A stretch of DNA of 19,841 bases from an uncultured Bacteroidales bacterium (GCA_937876865.1 CALEFF010000029.1:1-19841); one strand, 5' to 3'; shown: positions 8,292 through 16,833, numbered from the stretch's first letter. Notes: generated by a model not told the origin, from the letters alone. Numbers and translations: made by a program.

Positions 8292-8642
8292 ATGAAAATA
8301 GCAGTACCAACAAGAGAAAACTTTGTAGATGACCACTTTGGACATTGTGCTTATTACACTATCTTTGAGATAGAAAACAACAAAATAACAAATCGTTCCA
8401 CCCTTCCTGCACCACAGGGTTGTGGTTGCAAGTCTGGCGTTGCTGCAATCTTGCAAGCAGAAGGTGTATCTTTAATGTTAGCAGGTAACATGGGAGAAGG
8501 GGCGAAAAATGTTTTGGAATATCACGAAATAAAAGTGATTAGAGGTTGTTCAGGCTTAGTTGAAGATGTTGTAATGGCTTATATAAATGGACAAATCTCT
8601 GATTCTGGACTTTCTTGTTCTCATCACGAATGCCACAACTAA
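8292..8642 (+). CDS. Dinitrogenase iron-molybdenum cofactor biosynthesis (NifX/NifB C-terminal) domain protein
   Basis: A 116-residue single-domain cytoplasmic protein. The opening MKIAVPTRENFVDDHFGHCAYYTIFEI, the central TLPAPQGCGCKSGVAAIL and the GVSLMLAGNMGEGAKNVL stretch are typical of the NifX/NafY/NifB-C superfamily (MTH1175-like). Members bind FeMo-cofactor precursors or other Fe-S or metal clusters. Stand-alone copies are common in anaerobes that do not fix nitrogen, where their role is unclear. The Cys pair in GCGCKSG (about 43-49), C81 in RGCSG, and a C-terminal Cys/His tail (CSHHECHN) are plausible metal ligands. No nif genes lie nearby, so nitrogen fixation is not implied. The gene is transcribed alone, divergently from glmS, and ends at a palindromic terminator at 8651-8694. 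Confidence 0.85.
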   Translation: MKIAVPTRENFVDDHFGHCAYYTIFEIENNKITNRSTLPAPQGCGCKSGVAAILQAEGVSLMLAGNMGEGAKNVLEYHEIKVIRGCSGLVEDVVMAYINGQISDSGLSCSHHECHN

Positions 8643-8650
8643 AACTCAAG

Positions 8651-8694
8651 AAAATAAATCAAAGAAAAAAAATTTTTTTTCTTTGATTTATTTT
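8651..8694. terminator. 44-bp perfect A/T-rich palindrome, probable bidirectional terminator (copy 1)
   Basis: Positions 8651-8672 and 8673-8694 are perfect reverse complements (22-bp arms, centre A8/T8). The palindrome lies between two convergent genes ending at 8642 and 8730. The hairpin has almost no GC (one G and one C per arm) but brings a poly-U tract on either strand. Its central 36 bp (8655-8690) is identical to 16821-16856. On the giant-gene side a second TTTCTTTG copy lies exactly 21 bp away (8678-8685 and 8699-8706). Confidence 0.75.
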
Positions 8695-8729
8695 TTTATT
8701 TCTTTGTTTTTTTAAATTATTTCTTAGAC

Positions 8730-11700
8730 TTAATAAATCACATTAATACTTCCCTTTATTCTTTCTTTTTTATCAGGGGTATAAATGCTGTGATAGATTA
8801 TTATGTATGGATATACTCCCATTGGAACATAGTTTCCTTTATATTTTCCGTCCCAAGTTTCAGAGAAATCTTTTGCAGAAAAAACCAAAGTACCATTTCG
8901 ATTAAATACGTGTAATTCATCTAAGATTACAGTTTCGTTTTCAGGATAGGCTTTCCACCAATAATTTGTCTTATCCTGAGGAGTAAATGAATTAGGTACA
9001 AAAACAAGCATATCTCCGTAAAGTTCAAGATTTAAAACCACTACACTATCACAACCATACTGCGAATAAAGATTTTGAACATAGGTTCCTCTTTCGCTTT
9101 CATAGAAATTATATCTATCGTATGTTTCTCCTGCTCTCATCAATTCGTTAATTGTATCAACATAATTAGGAGCTACATAAAGATTCAAATTAACTATACT
9201 ATCACAACCATCAAATGTATTTAGATTTAAAGTATAAAATCCTGTTTGTCTTTCATTAAATCCGTTTTCTGCGTAAGTTTCTCCATCGCAAATAACAGCC
9301 TTTATAGTATCGTTGTAATATATTTCTGAAAGCACAAGAGTTATTGTACTATCACAGCCCTTTGAACTTGTGTAACTAACAGTGTATGTTCCACCTTGTG
9401 ATTGTGTAAAGTTCTCATCAGTATATGTATCTCCTAAGCAAAGTCGTCTGTAAATAGTATCGTGATAATGAGGATTTACACTTAGATGTAATTCTACAAT
9501 ACTATCGCAACCATAAATAGTTGAAAGTTCTTTTACATAGGTACCTTGTTGAGAAACCATCTCATCGTGAAAGAAAAATTCTTCTCCTTGACAAATTTCT
9601 TCTTCTCTTACTATGTGATAACTATCTCTTGTACTTAGAGAAAGAACTACAACACTATCGCAACCCATTACAGAAGAAAGAACCTGCGTATAAACACCTG
9701 CCACGGTTTCATTAAAACCATGCAAATCATAAACCTCACCCTCGCAAATATTTCCATAAATCGTATCGCAATATGTTGGATTGACTGTAAGCATTAGTGT
9801 TTTTGCACTGTCGCAACCCTTATAAGTTGGAATAACATCACGATATGTTCCGCTTTCCCATGCCACAAGGTTGTCATATCCTTCTAATCTAAACGTATCT
9901 CCTTGACATATATTTGCTTCTATTAGTTTATCCCAAGTTTGATTAACAGTTAGATTAAGCACATAAAGGCTATCGCACCCATGACAAGAAGAATAACTAT
10001 TCATTAAATAAGTCCCAGGAGCAGTTAGCCAAAATCCATGTTCAATGTAAACTTCTCCTTCACAGATTTCTTCGTTCAAAGGGAAAATATATGTAGGGTG
10101 AACAGTAAGATTAAGAGTTACTATACTATCACAGCCCCAATATGACTCTAAGTATTGAGTATATAGTCCTGTTGTATCGGCATTAAATCCGTTTTGAGTG
10201 TATGGAATATTGTCGCAAGTCTCTGCATAAATTGTATCATTGTAATTAGGATGAACAGTAAGATTTAAAACCACCACACTATCACACCCCCACCACGATT
10301 GCAAACTATCTACATATATTCCTGTTGTATTTTCATTGAAATTGTTTAAATCATAGGTTTCTCCCTCACAAATATGAGCATAAATAGTATCAAGAAAATC
10401 AATAGTACTAAGACTTAAATGCACTATACTATCACAACCTTTGATAGATTGTAAATTTAAAGTATAATCTCCTGCCTCTGAAACATTGAATCCATTAAGT
10501 GTATAGGTTGAACCTTTACATATTGAATCTACTATTAAGGTATCATATATAGGATTAACAATTAAATTAACAGAAAACAAACTATCACAACCCTTTACGC
10601 TTTGCAACCTTTGTGTATGTACGCCTTGCGTATTTACATTAAAGTTATATTCTGTATAAGTTTCGCCTTGACAAATTTCGGCTGTGATTGTGTCGTTGTA
10701 AATAGGATTTACAGTTAAATTTATACTAAATAAGCTATCGCAACCATAAATACTTAAACTATGATTCGTATATATTCCAGACTGATTCTCATTAAATCCA
10801 TATTGAGTATAGGTTTCACCTTGACAAATTTCTACATCTATTGTGTCATTGTAAAGAGGGTGAACCATTAAATTAAGAACCACCGTACTATCTGCCCCAT
10901 ATATTGTTTGCAAATGTTGATAATACGTTCCAGACTCACTTTGCGAGAAACCATTTTCTAAATATGTTTCGCCATTACATATTTCTGCCTCTATTGTTGT
11001 TTGAACATTAGGGTGTACAACCAAGTTTAAAATAAATGTACTATCACAACCTTTAATTGTTTGTAAAGTATCATAATATATTCCAGAGACATTTAATTCG
11101 TGTCCATTAAAATTGTAAGTTTGTCCTTCAAGTATTTCAACATTAAATGTAGTATCATAAATTGGATTGACTATTAAATTTAATGTAAACAAACTATCGC
11201 AACCATTTATGCTAAGACTTTGATGCGTGTAAATGCCAGTTTCGCTTTCCGAAAAGCCATATTGAGTAAATATTTCGCCTTGACAGATTTCTGCCGTAAT
11301 AGTATCGTTATATATTGGATTGACTATAAGGTTTAAAACCACAATACTATCGGCTCCGTGTATGGTTTGTAGATTTTGTTGATATATTCCTGTTTCTGAT
11401 GCATTAAATCCGTTTTCTAAATAAGTCTCTCCTTGACAAATTTCGGCGTTTATCAGAGTTTGAACGTTAGGGTGAACAAGCAAATCTAAAATAAAAACGC
11501 TATCACAACCCTTATTTGTTGAAAGAGTATCATAATATATCCCTGTTTGATTTAGAATATGCCCATTGAAATCGTAAGTTTGTCCTTCAAGTATTTCAGC
11601 TGATAAATTTGTTGTGTAAGTTGGATTAACAATTAGATTTAATGTAAATATACTATCGCAACCATGAACACTCATTCCTTGATGTGTATAAACACCTGTG

Positions 11701-14018
11701 GCGTTTTCGTTAAAATTGTAAAGATTATAGGTTTCTCCTTGACAGATTTCAGCCGTGATTGTATCGTTATAAATCGGGTAAACCAAAAGATTTAAAACAA
11801 CTATACTGTCTGCACCAGTGTAAGAGGTTAAAGTGTCGGTATAAGTGCCTGCTTGATTGAGATTAAACCCGTTTTCAGTATAGGTTTCTCCTTGACATAT
11901 TGAAGCATTTATTTGATTCACCGAATGTAAATGCACAAAAAGGTTAAGATAAATTGTACTATCGCAACCATCTATTGTATTTAACACGTGGGAATATCGA
12001 CCTGATTGTGTAAAAGTTTGAGAAAAGAAATCATAAGTTTCGCCCTCTATTATAGTGTCATAAATCTCTGTTGCATATGTTGGATTTACCCTCAACACAA
12101 GAGTAACTAAACTATCGCAACCCCACGATGAAGAAAGATTTTGAGTGTTTGTTATTGTGGAATAAGAATTTGTCATTTGCGATGTAGGAATATTAAATCC
12201 ATTCCTTACATAAGGCGTTCCATAACAAATAGTATCGTAAATTGTATCTGAATATGTAGGAGTTATTACTAAATTTACACTTTCCCTATTACCACACCCG
12301 TAACTTGTAAGCAAGTTTGATTTTGTATAAGTACCTGATTCTCTAAGTGTATCTATAATCGTGCGAGGAATCAGCGCTCCATTTTCGTCTCTTTCATAGC
12401 CTGAATATTGCCAAATATAACTTTGTCCTTGACAAACATACTGAGTGGAATTTGTTTCTATATTATCTCTTAAATTTATAGTAACTTTCACTACACTATC
12501 ACAACCAAGATAAGTTGAAAGAGTATCTCGATGAATTCCTTCGGTAGTTAATTCCATGCCATTAAAGAGATAAACCGAGTCTCTACACAAATCAACCGTT
12601 CCTATATTTGTTGCTACATTTGGTTTTACTAATAAATTCAATTTTGTCAAACTATCGCAACCGTATATGTTTGTACTACGATTTTGTTTCGTAATTGCAT
12701 GAAGAGTATTAGTCATTTGCGATTTAGGAATGTTAAATCCGTGACGATTATAGTTTTCTCCAAAACAAATAGTATCGTAAATCTCCACAGTATCTCTTGG
12801 ATTCACAGTAAGATTTAGTACATATCTTTTTCTACAACCATCACTTGTTCTAAGAAGTTCTTCATAGGTTCCTGTAACATTATATAAATCGCTAAGATTT
12901 GTATAATTTCCGTTTTCATCATAGCCATTCCTATACCAGCGATAATTATTCCCCGCACAAATTGTTTGATTTGTTTCGTAAAATAAAGTATCGTGAAAAA
13001 CAACACTAACATTTACTAAACTATCACAGCCACTAAATGAATTATCTGCTCGTTTCGTATAAGTCACATTAGAGGTTGCCAATCGATTTGTACCGTTTTC
13101 ATCAGTGTAATAATGCTCTTCGCCCTCACATTTGTGTATCGTTTCGTTTCCTCTCTGCGAATCAACCATCAGAATGTTTACATTATAAACATCAAAGCAA
13201 TTTCCGTTTGGAAAAGTAAAAACAGTCTCCCCCACATTACTTTGATTTAAAGTTGTAGAAAAGTCATGTTCCGGAATATTTATTATTGACTGATAATTAT
13301 CTTCGCTACATAGATAAATAGTGCTTTCATGGTAACTACCATCTGGAAATATACTGACAAGCAACGAGTCAGTTATCAAACATCCTTCAATAGGAATTAT
13401 TCTGCTTTCAATAGTAAAAGTTGTTGTTTGATTGACTACACGTTCTATTGTAGTGATTGTGTCTAAGTAAGGATTGTATAATTCAAATGTATTTTCGCCT
13501 ACACAAACTATTGTATCGTGTTGAATTGTTGTATTGCCTTCTATTCCTCTAAAAGTGCAGAATCCTGCTCCCCAAACATCGTCATTTTTATACACTCTGT
13601 AAGCACTGCAATGTATAAACACTATCGGAGAAGTAGAATTTATAAAAGTATAAGAACTAATCAAAGGAGGTGTTAAAGAAGGAGAAATAATATTTAATCC
13701 TGTTGTTCCTCCAAAAGCATAGCTTCCTATTTGCATTATTGCCGTATGCAATTCAATTGTTGTAGATGTTGCATCATAAAAAGCAGAGTCACCAATAGCA
13801 ATCACATTGTAGTCAATATCATCATAATTGGCTGTCATAGGAATTATAAACGTAGGTTCGCTATAATGAACTCCATCAATTCTTCTTGTAACCTCACAAT
13901 CCGTATCATTAAGAGTTCTATACTGAATACCATCAACTAAAAAATAAGTCTGTTGCGAAAAAACAACAGAAGATATAAAAGAAAAAAATAATATAAACAG
14001 AATTTTTATATTACGCAT
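8730..14018 (-). CDS. Giant secreted repeat protein with T9SS type B (gliding-motility-associated) C-terminal domain
   Basis: Predicted 1762 residues with signal peptide MRNIKILFILFFSFISSVVFS. Residues about 55-145 form a short BspA-like leucine-rich segment (IGDSAF..., IGSYAFGG...PP). From about 330 to 1655 there are about 25 repeats, near-regular at 50-51 residues from about 632 on. Their consensus is YxDTIxAxICxGETYxxNGF...GxY...L.S..GCDS.V.LNL.V.P. The last 92 residues (VPNSFTPQDKTNYW...LHVFNRNGTLVFS...WDGKYKGNYVPMGVYPY) are the CHU_C/type B sorting domain that directs type IX secretion to the cell surface. No enzymatic domain is seen, so a fibrous adhesin or structural surface role is inferred. 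A longer reading from TTG at 14048 would start inside the -7 element of the promoter at 14046-14077, so ATG 14018 is preferred. Confidence 0.9.
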   Translation of the reverse strand: MRNIKILFILFFSFISSVVFSQQTYFLVDGIQYRTLNDTDCEVTRRIDGVHYSEPTFIIPMTANYDDIDYNVIAIGDSAFYDATSTTIELHTAIMQIGSYAFGGTTGLNIISPSLTPPLISSYTFINSTSPIVFIHCSAYRVYKNDDVWGAGFCTFRGIEGNTTIQHDTIVCVGENTFELYNPYLDTITTIERVVNQTTTFTIESRIIPIEGCLITDSLLVSIFPDGSYHESTIYLCSEDNYQSIINIPEHDFSTTLNQSNVGETVFTFPNGNCFDVYNVNILMVDSQRGNETIHKCEGEEHYYTDENGTNRLATSNVTYTKRADNSFSGCDSLVNVSVVFHDTLFYETNQTICAGNNYRWYRNGYDENGNYTNLSDLYNVTGTYEELLRTSDGCRKRYVLNLTVNPRDTVEIYDTICFGENYNRHGFNIPKSQMTNTLHAITKQNRSTNIYGCDSLTKLNLLVKPNVATNIGTVDLCRDSVYLFNGMELTTEGIHRDTLSTYLGCDSVVKVTINLRDNIETNSTQYVCQGQSYIWQYSGYERDENGALIPRTIIDTLRESGTYTKSNLLTSYGCGNRESVNLVITPTYSDTIYDTICYGTPYVRNGFNIPTSQMTNSYSTITNTQNLSSSWGCDSLVTLVLRVNPTYATEIYDTIIEGETYDFFSQTFTQSGRYSHVLNTIDGCDSTIYLNLFVHLHSVNQINASICQGETYTENGFNLNQAGTYTDTLTSYTGADSIVVLNLLVYPIYNDTITAEICQGETYNLYNFNENATGVYTHQGMSVHGCDSIFTLNLIVNPTYTTNLSAEILEGQTYDFNGHILNQTGIYYDTLSTNKGCDSVFILDLLVHPNVQTLINAEICQGETYLENGFNASETGIYQQNLQTIHGADSIVVLNLIVNPIYNDTITAEICQGEIFTQYGFSESETGIYTHQSLSINGCDSLFTLNLIVNPIYDTTFNVEILEGQTYNFNGHELNVSGIYYDTLQTIKGCDSTFILNLVVHPNVQTTIEAEICNGETYLENGFSQSESGTYYQHLQTIYGADSTVVLNLMVHPLYNDTIDVEICQGETYTQYGFNENQSGIYTNHSLSIYGCDSLFSINLTVNPIYNDTITAEICQGETYTEYNFNVNTQGVHTQRLQSVKGCDSLFSVNLIVNPIYDTLIVDSICKGSTYTLNGFNVSEAGDYTLNLQSIKGCDSIVHLSLSTIDFLDTIYAHICEGETYDLNNFNENTTGIYVDSLQSWWGCDSVVVLNLTVHPNYNDTIYAETCDNIPYTQNGFNADTTGLYTQYLESYWGCDSIVTLNLTVHPTYIFPLNEEICEGEVYIEHGFWLTAPGTYLMNSYSSCHGCDSLYVLNLTVNQTWDKLIEANICQGDTFRLEGYDNLVAWESGTYRDVIPTYKGCDSAKTLMLTVNPTYCDTIYGNICEGEVYDLHGFNETVAGVYTQVLSSVMGCDSVVVLSLSTRDSYHIVREEEICQGEEFFFHDEMVSQQGTYVKELSTIYGCDSIVELHLSVNPHYHDTIYRRLCLGDTYTDENFTQSQGGTYTVSYTSSKGCDSTITLVLSEIYYNDTIKAVICDGETYAENGFNERQTGFYTLNLNTFDGCDSIVNLNLYVAPNYVDTINELMRAGETYDRYNFYESERGTYVQNLYSQYGCDSVVVLNLELYGDMLVFVPNSFTPQDKTNYWWKAYPENETVILDELHVFNRNGTLVFSAKDFSETWDGKYKGNYVPMGVYPYIIIYHSIYTPDKKERIKGSINVIY
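9045..12130 (-). repeat. Tandem coding repeat array, unit about 153 bp (51 residues)
   Basis: GCDS codons recur at 9045, 9198, 9348 and 9501 on the plus coordinate, a step of 150-153 bp, and continue to about 12120. More divergent copies extend to about 13031. A higher-order repeat sits inside: the GADS variant occurs at 10887-10898, 11346-11357 and 11805-11816, exactly 459 bp (three units) apart. Confidence 0.9.
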
Positions 14019-14045
14019 TACTATTTCTATTTTTCTAATTGACTG

Positions 14046-14077
14046 CAAAATTAGAAAATAATAATAAAAACAACAAA
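14046..14077 (-). promoter_or_regulatory. Bacteroidota-type promoter of the giant repeat-protein gene
   Basis: The minus strand reads TTTG (plus 14074-14077), 20 bases, then TAATTTTG (plus 14046-14053), an exact consensus match. It sits just after the stop codon of the alkylation-repair gene (14085) and supports independent transcription from a start near 14039. Confidence 0.75.
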
Positions 14078-14084
14078 TATTTCT

Positions 14085-14777
14085 TTAACTTTCTGTTTTT
14101 AAAAGTCTTAATTCTTGTTTTTGTTCTTTTGTTATACGGAAGCTTTCAGTAGCCTTTTGAATGCTTTTGTTGTGAACCCAATGTGAAAGACGGTTTTGGT
14201 GAAATATTTTAAGGGTTGAGCCATATTGTTTAGCCAAAGCAGTTGCAAAAAACCATGCTTGCATCATTTTTACGTAGTAATATTCTGATCTCACATCGCA
14301 AACCATTTCTAAATATTCTTCTTTGAAACTCTCTTTTTCAAGAAAATACCTCATCAAACTAAGAATTCCAAATCTACAAACATATTCTTTTTCAGAAGAA
14401 ATCCAATATTTTATATATTCAAATAATAAATCAAGATTCTTTTTCAAAGCTTTTGGCGAGCAACTATCACAAACAGCCCAATTATCTACGTAAGGCAAAA
14501 ACTTATCTAACGATTCCAAGCATTCTTTCTCGTCTTTCATTTCTTCAATCAAAAAAGAATGTAAATGATTTTCCTCATAATATTTATGTGGAAGCGAGTT
14601 TAAGAAATCTCCTCTTTGATTTTCCTTTGCGATTTCTTTGGCTAATTTTCTTAAATGAGGGATTCTTATTCCTATTATATTGTCTTTATTTATATTTGGA
14701 ATCAATTTAGATTGAAACTCCTTATATTCCTTATCTTGAAGTTTAAATAATCGTTTTTCTATATTGTTTGTGTTCAT
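14085..14777 (-). CDS. DNA alkylation repair protein, AlkD-like (HEAT-repeat DNA glycosylase family)
   Basis: A 230-residue all-helical protein of the AlkC/AlkD HEAT-like repeat family, which excises alkylated purines (3-methyl or 7-methyl) from DNA. Features include GIRIPHLRKLAKEIAK (about 36-51) and DNWAVCDSC (98-106), with W100 and D104 at the W-x3-D spacing of the Bacillus cereus AlkD active site. R135 (VCRFGILSL) and W175 (MMQAWFFATA) fit the Arg and third Trp of that site. The active residues thus seem retained, though matching them from memory is an inference. A longer reading from ATG 14807 would add a hydrophobic MGLLFSFFII that is simply the translated terminator hairpin and U-tract of the ferritin gene, so ATG 14777 is chosen. 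The short gap after ferritin holds no clear promoter; expression may depend on terminator read-through. Confidence 0.85.
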   Translation of the reverse strand: MNTNNIEKRLFKLQDKEYKEFQSKLIPNINKDNIIGIRIPHLRKLAKEIAKENQRGDFLNSLPHKYYEENHLHSFLIEEMKDEKECLESLDKFLPYVDNWAVCDSCSPKALKKNLDLLFEYIKYWISSEKEYVCRFGILSLMRYFLEKESFKEEYLEMVCDVRSEYYYVKMMQAWFFATALAKQYGSTLKIFHQNRLSHWVHNKSIQKATESFRITKEQKQELRLLKTES

Positions 14778-14783
14778 TATTAT

Positions 14784-14829
14784 AAAAAAAGAAAAAAGCA
14801 GTCCCATACATTAAAGACGGAACCGCTTT
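14784..14829 (-). terminator. Intrinsic terminator of the ferritin gene, abutting the alkD-like start codon
   Basis: An 11-bp stem (plus 14795-14805 AAAGCAGTCCC with 14819-14829 GGAACCGCTTT, two G-U pairs) encloses a 13-base loop. On the minus strand it is followed by a U-rich tract (14797-14784, one C). It begins 22 bases after the ferritin stop and ends only 6 bases before the ATG of the next gene. Confidence 0.8.
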
Positions 14830-14850
14830 ATTTATCATTGAAAAGATTAA

Positions 14851-15372
14851 TTATTCTGCTGTTGTTGCTATCGGAGTATAAACTCTTGCTGCAAGTTCTT
14901 TATCTAATTGATACAAACCATAACCATTGTCGCCAATTAGTTTTAATTTGTCAATAATATCACGTGCGCTTTCTTCTTCTTCAACTTGTTCATCAATAAA
15001 CCACTTCAACATTGATTGAGTTGCATAATCTTTTTCTTCTGTTGCAATGTAATAAAGTTCGTTTATCAAAGAAGTAACCACTCTTTCGTGTTTTAGAGTT
15101 TCTTCAAAAGCATCTAAAATACTTTTCCATTCGATTTGAACCTCTTTTATAGGTTTCAATTCTACCTTTCCTCCTCTTGAAAGTACGAAGTTGAAAATCT
15201 TCATTGCGTGATCTTGTTCTTCTTTGAATTGAATATTGAACCAATTTGCAACTCCTGAAAATCCTTTATCAGACATATCTGCTGACATTGAAAGATAAAG
15301 ATATGCAGACCAAAATTCTGCATTTATTTGTGCATTTAATGCTTCTTCTAATTTTTTACTTAACATAGCCAT
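14851..15372 (-). CDS. ftnA: Non-haem ferritin (bacterial ferritin)
   Basis: A ferritin-like four-helix protein of 173 residues that oxidises Fe(II) and stores it as a ferric core in a 24-mer cytoplasmic shell. Counted from the second Met (MLSKKLEEALN, ATG 15366), the ferroxidase residues fall exactly at the E. coli FtnA positions: E17, E50 and H53 (EEQDHAMK), E94, Q127 and E130 (DEQVEEEE). This makes an active, heme-free ferritin very likely and favours the ATG at 15366, giving 171 residues; the ATG at 15372 is 6 bases upstream and equally readable. The gene ends at a strong terminator. It is divergent from folC across a 99-bp gap. I saw no clear Fur-type operator. Confidence 0.95.
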   Translation of the reverse strand: MAMLSKKLEEALNAQINAEFWSAYLYLSMSADMSDKGFSGVANWFNIQFKEEQDHAMKIFNFVLSRGGKVELKPIKEVQIEWKSILDAFEETLKHERVVTSLINELYYIATEEKDYATQSMLKWFIDEQVEEEESARDIIDKLKLIGDNGYGLYQLDKELAARVYTPIATTAE

Positions 15373-15440
15373 TATTTGTTTTGTTTTTTATAATCTTATT
15401 TTTTCTTTCTAATATTAACGTAAAAACTTAACAAAAGTTG

Positions 15441-15448
15441 TAATTTTG
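15441..15448 (+). promoter_or_regulatory. Probable -7 element (TAATTTTG) of folC
   Basis: TAATTTTG matches TAnnTTTG and sits 23 bases before the folC ATG, but no TTTG lies at the usual 19-21-base distance upstream, so only half the promoter is recognisable. The following CAAA (15449-15452) could act as a minus-strand -33 box (TTTG) for ferritin with a weak TAAGTTTT at 15423-15430, spacing 18. Confidence 0.4.
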
Positions 15449-15471
15449 CAAAGAAAAAATAAGTTTTTGTT

Positions 15472-16761
15472 ATGAATTACCAAGAAACCTTAGATTATTT
15501 ATACTCTTATTTACCTATGTTTCAAAGAATAGGTGCTGCTGCTTACAAAGAGGATATTTATAACACAGTTGAATTGATGAAGGCTTTGGGAAATCCTGAA
15601 AAGAAGTTTAAATCAATTCACGTTGCAGGCACTAACGGCAAAGGGTCTTCATCTCACTTAATTGCTTCAATACTTAGAGAAAAAGGCTTAAAGGTTGGAC
15701 TTCACACTTCTCCTCATTTAAAAGATTTTCGTGAGAGAATAAAAATCAATAACCAAATGTGCGAGGAGGATTTTGTTGTAAAATTTGTGGAAGACAACAA
15801 AGAATTGATAGAAAGAATTAAACCCTCGTTTTTTGAAACAGTCGTAGCAATGGCTTTCACTTATTTTGCACAAGAAAATGTAGATGTAGCAATCATAGAA
15901 GTAGGAATGGGTGGAAGATTAGACTCAACAAATATTATAAACCCTCTTGCGTGTTTGATAACTAATATTTCTTTTGACCATACTCAATTCTTAGGAAATT
16001 CATTGGAAAAGATAGCAGAAGAAAAAGCTGGAATTATTAAACAAAACACTCCTGTTGTAATTTCTCAAACACAAAAAGAAACGAAAAACGTCTTTTTAGC
16101 AAAAGCAAACGAAAAGAACGCTCCTATATGTTTTGCAGATAGTTACCTATCTTGTGAAAATGTTTCTCATAGTCAAGGTTTGTTAAAAATGGATATTTAT
16201 GAAAACGGCACAGATCGTTTAAATGATTTACAATCTTCTCTTTCGGGGTATTATCAACAAAAGAATATTCTTGGTGTTATTGCATTGATTGATACGCTTA
16301 ATAAATATCATAATTTCAATATTAGTGATGAAGAAATAAAACAAGGTATTGAAAATATATCTTCAAACTTCCCTATTGCAGGTCGTTGGCAAACTCTTTG
16401 CAAAAAGCCTTTAACAATTTGCGATACAGGGCATAACGAAGACGGATTAAAGTATGTAATTGAGCAAATAAAGAATACTCCTCACAAAAAGCTAAGATTT
16501 GTTTTAGCAATGGTAAATGACAAAGACGTAAATAAGGTTTTATCAATGTTAGACAAAGAGGCTGAATATTATCTCTCACAAGCGAAAATACCAAGAGCCT
16601 TACCTGTAAATGAATTGGCTGAAAAGGCAAAACAAGCAGGGCTTTCCTTTACTCAATACGAAACAATCTCGCAAGCATTAGCAAAAGCACAAGAAGAAGC
16701 CGAAGAAAATGACTTGGTTTTCGTAGGTGGCTCAACCTTTACCGTAGCAGAAGTTGTGTAA
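15472..16761 (+). CDS. folC: Bifunctional folylpolyglutamate synthase / dihydrofolate synthase
   Basis: A 429-residue Mur-ligase-family enzyme that adds glutamate to dihydropteroate and to reduced folates in the cytoplasm, with ATP. Visible motifs are the P-loop AGTNGKGSSSH (52-62), the folate/ATP loop LHTSPHLKDFRERIKIN (about 77-93), EVGMGGRLDSTNII (about 142-155), the SFDHTQFLG segment (about 167-175) and the C-terminal DTGHNEDGL (about 318-326), equivalent to the DxAHN of Mur ligases. The length is usual and the protein seems intact. Whether it has both activities or only FPGS cannot be told from sequence alone. It is transcribed alone, divergent from ferritin and convergent with the O-antigen-ligase-like gene. 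The start is ATG 15472, after a -7-like element. Confidence 0.95.
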   Translation: MNYQETLDYLYSYLPMFQRIGAAAYKEDIYNTVELMKALGNPEKKFKSIHVAGTNGKGSSSHLIASILREKGLKVGLHTSPHLKDFRERIKINNQMCEEDFVVKFVEDNKELIERIKPSFFETVVAMAFTYFAQENVDVAIIEVGMGGRLDSTNIINPLACLITNISFDHTQFLGNSLEKIAEEKAGIIKQNTPVVISQTQKETKNVFLAKANEKNAPICFADSYLSCENVSHSQGLLKMDIYENGTDRLNDLQSSLSGYYQQKNILGVIALIDTLNKYHNFNISDEEIKQGIENISSNFPIAGRWQTLCKKPLTICDTGHNEDGLKYVIEQIKNTPHKKLRFVLAMVNDKDVNKVLSMLDKEAEYYLSQAKIPRALPVNELAEKAKQAGLSFTQYETISQALAKAQEEAEENDLVFVGGSTFTVAEVV

Positions 16762-16780
16762 GTCTAAAAGCTTGAAAAAA

Positions 16781-16833
16781 AATCAAAGAAAAATTAAAAA
16801 AAATCAAAGAAATAATTTATTAAATCAAAGAAA
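16781..16833 (+). repeat. Three direct copies of AATCAAAGAAA at exact 21-bp spacing
   Basis: AATCAAAGAAA begins at 16781, 16802 and 16823, so the period is exactly 21 bp, two helical turns. The bases between copies are A/T-only but not conserved. The third copy is part of the 36-bp palindrome at 16821-16856. Confidence 0.75.

Noticed and set aside
8292..8642. NifX/NifB-type gene as evidence for nitrogen fixation
   Set aside because: Stand-alone members of this superfamily occur widely outside diazotrophs, and no nifHDK or nifB radical-SAM gene is present.
9045..12130. Regular 153-bp repeats considered as a CRISPR array or satellite
   Set aside because: The repeats are in frame within one continuous coding sequence with a signal peptide and sorting domain; the unit is far longer than CRISPR repeats and there are no short unique spacers.
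15373..15471. Fur-type operator upstream of ferritin
   Set aside because: No convincing 19-bp inverted repeat of the Fur-box type; AT-rich sequence gives only weak partial matches.
16373..16630. Minus-strand open frame of 85 codons opposite folC
   Set aside because: Lies over the conserved C-terminal domain of FolC; no recognisable motif.
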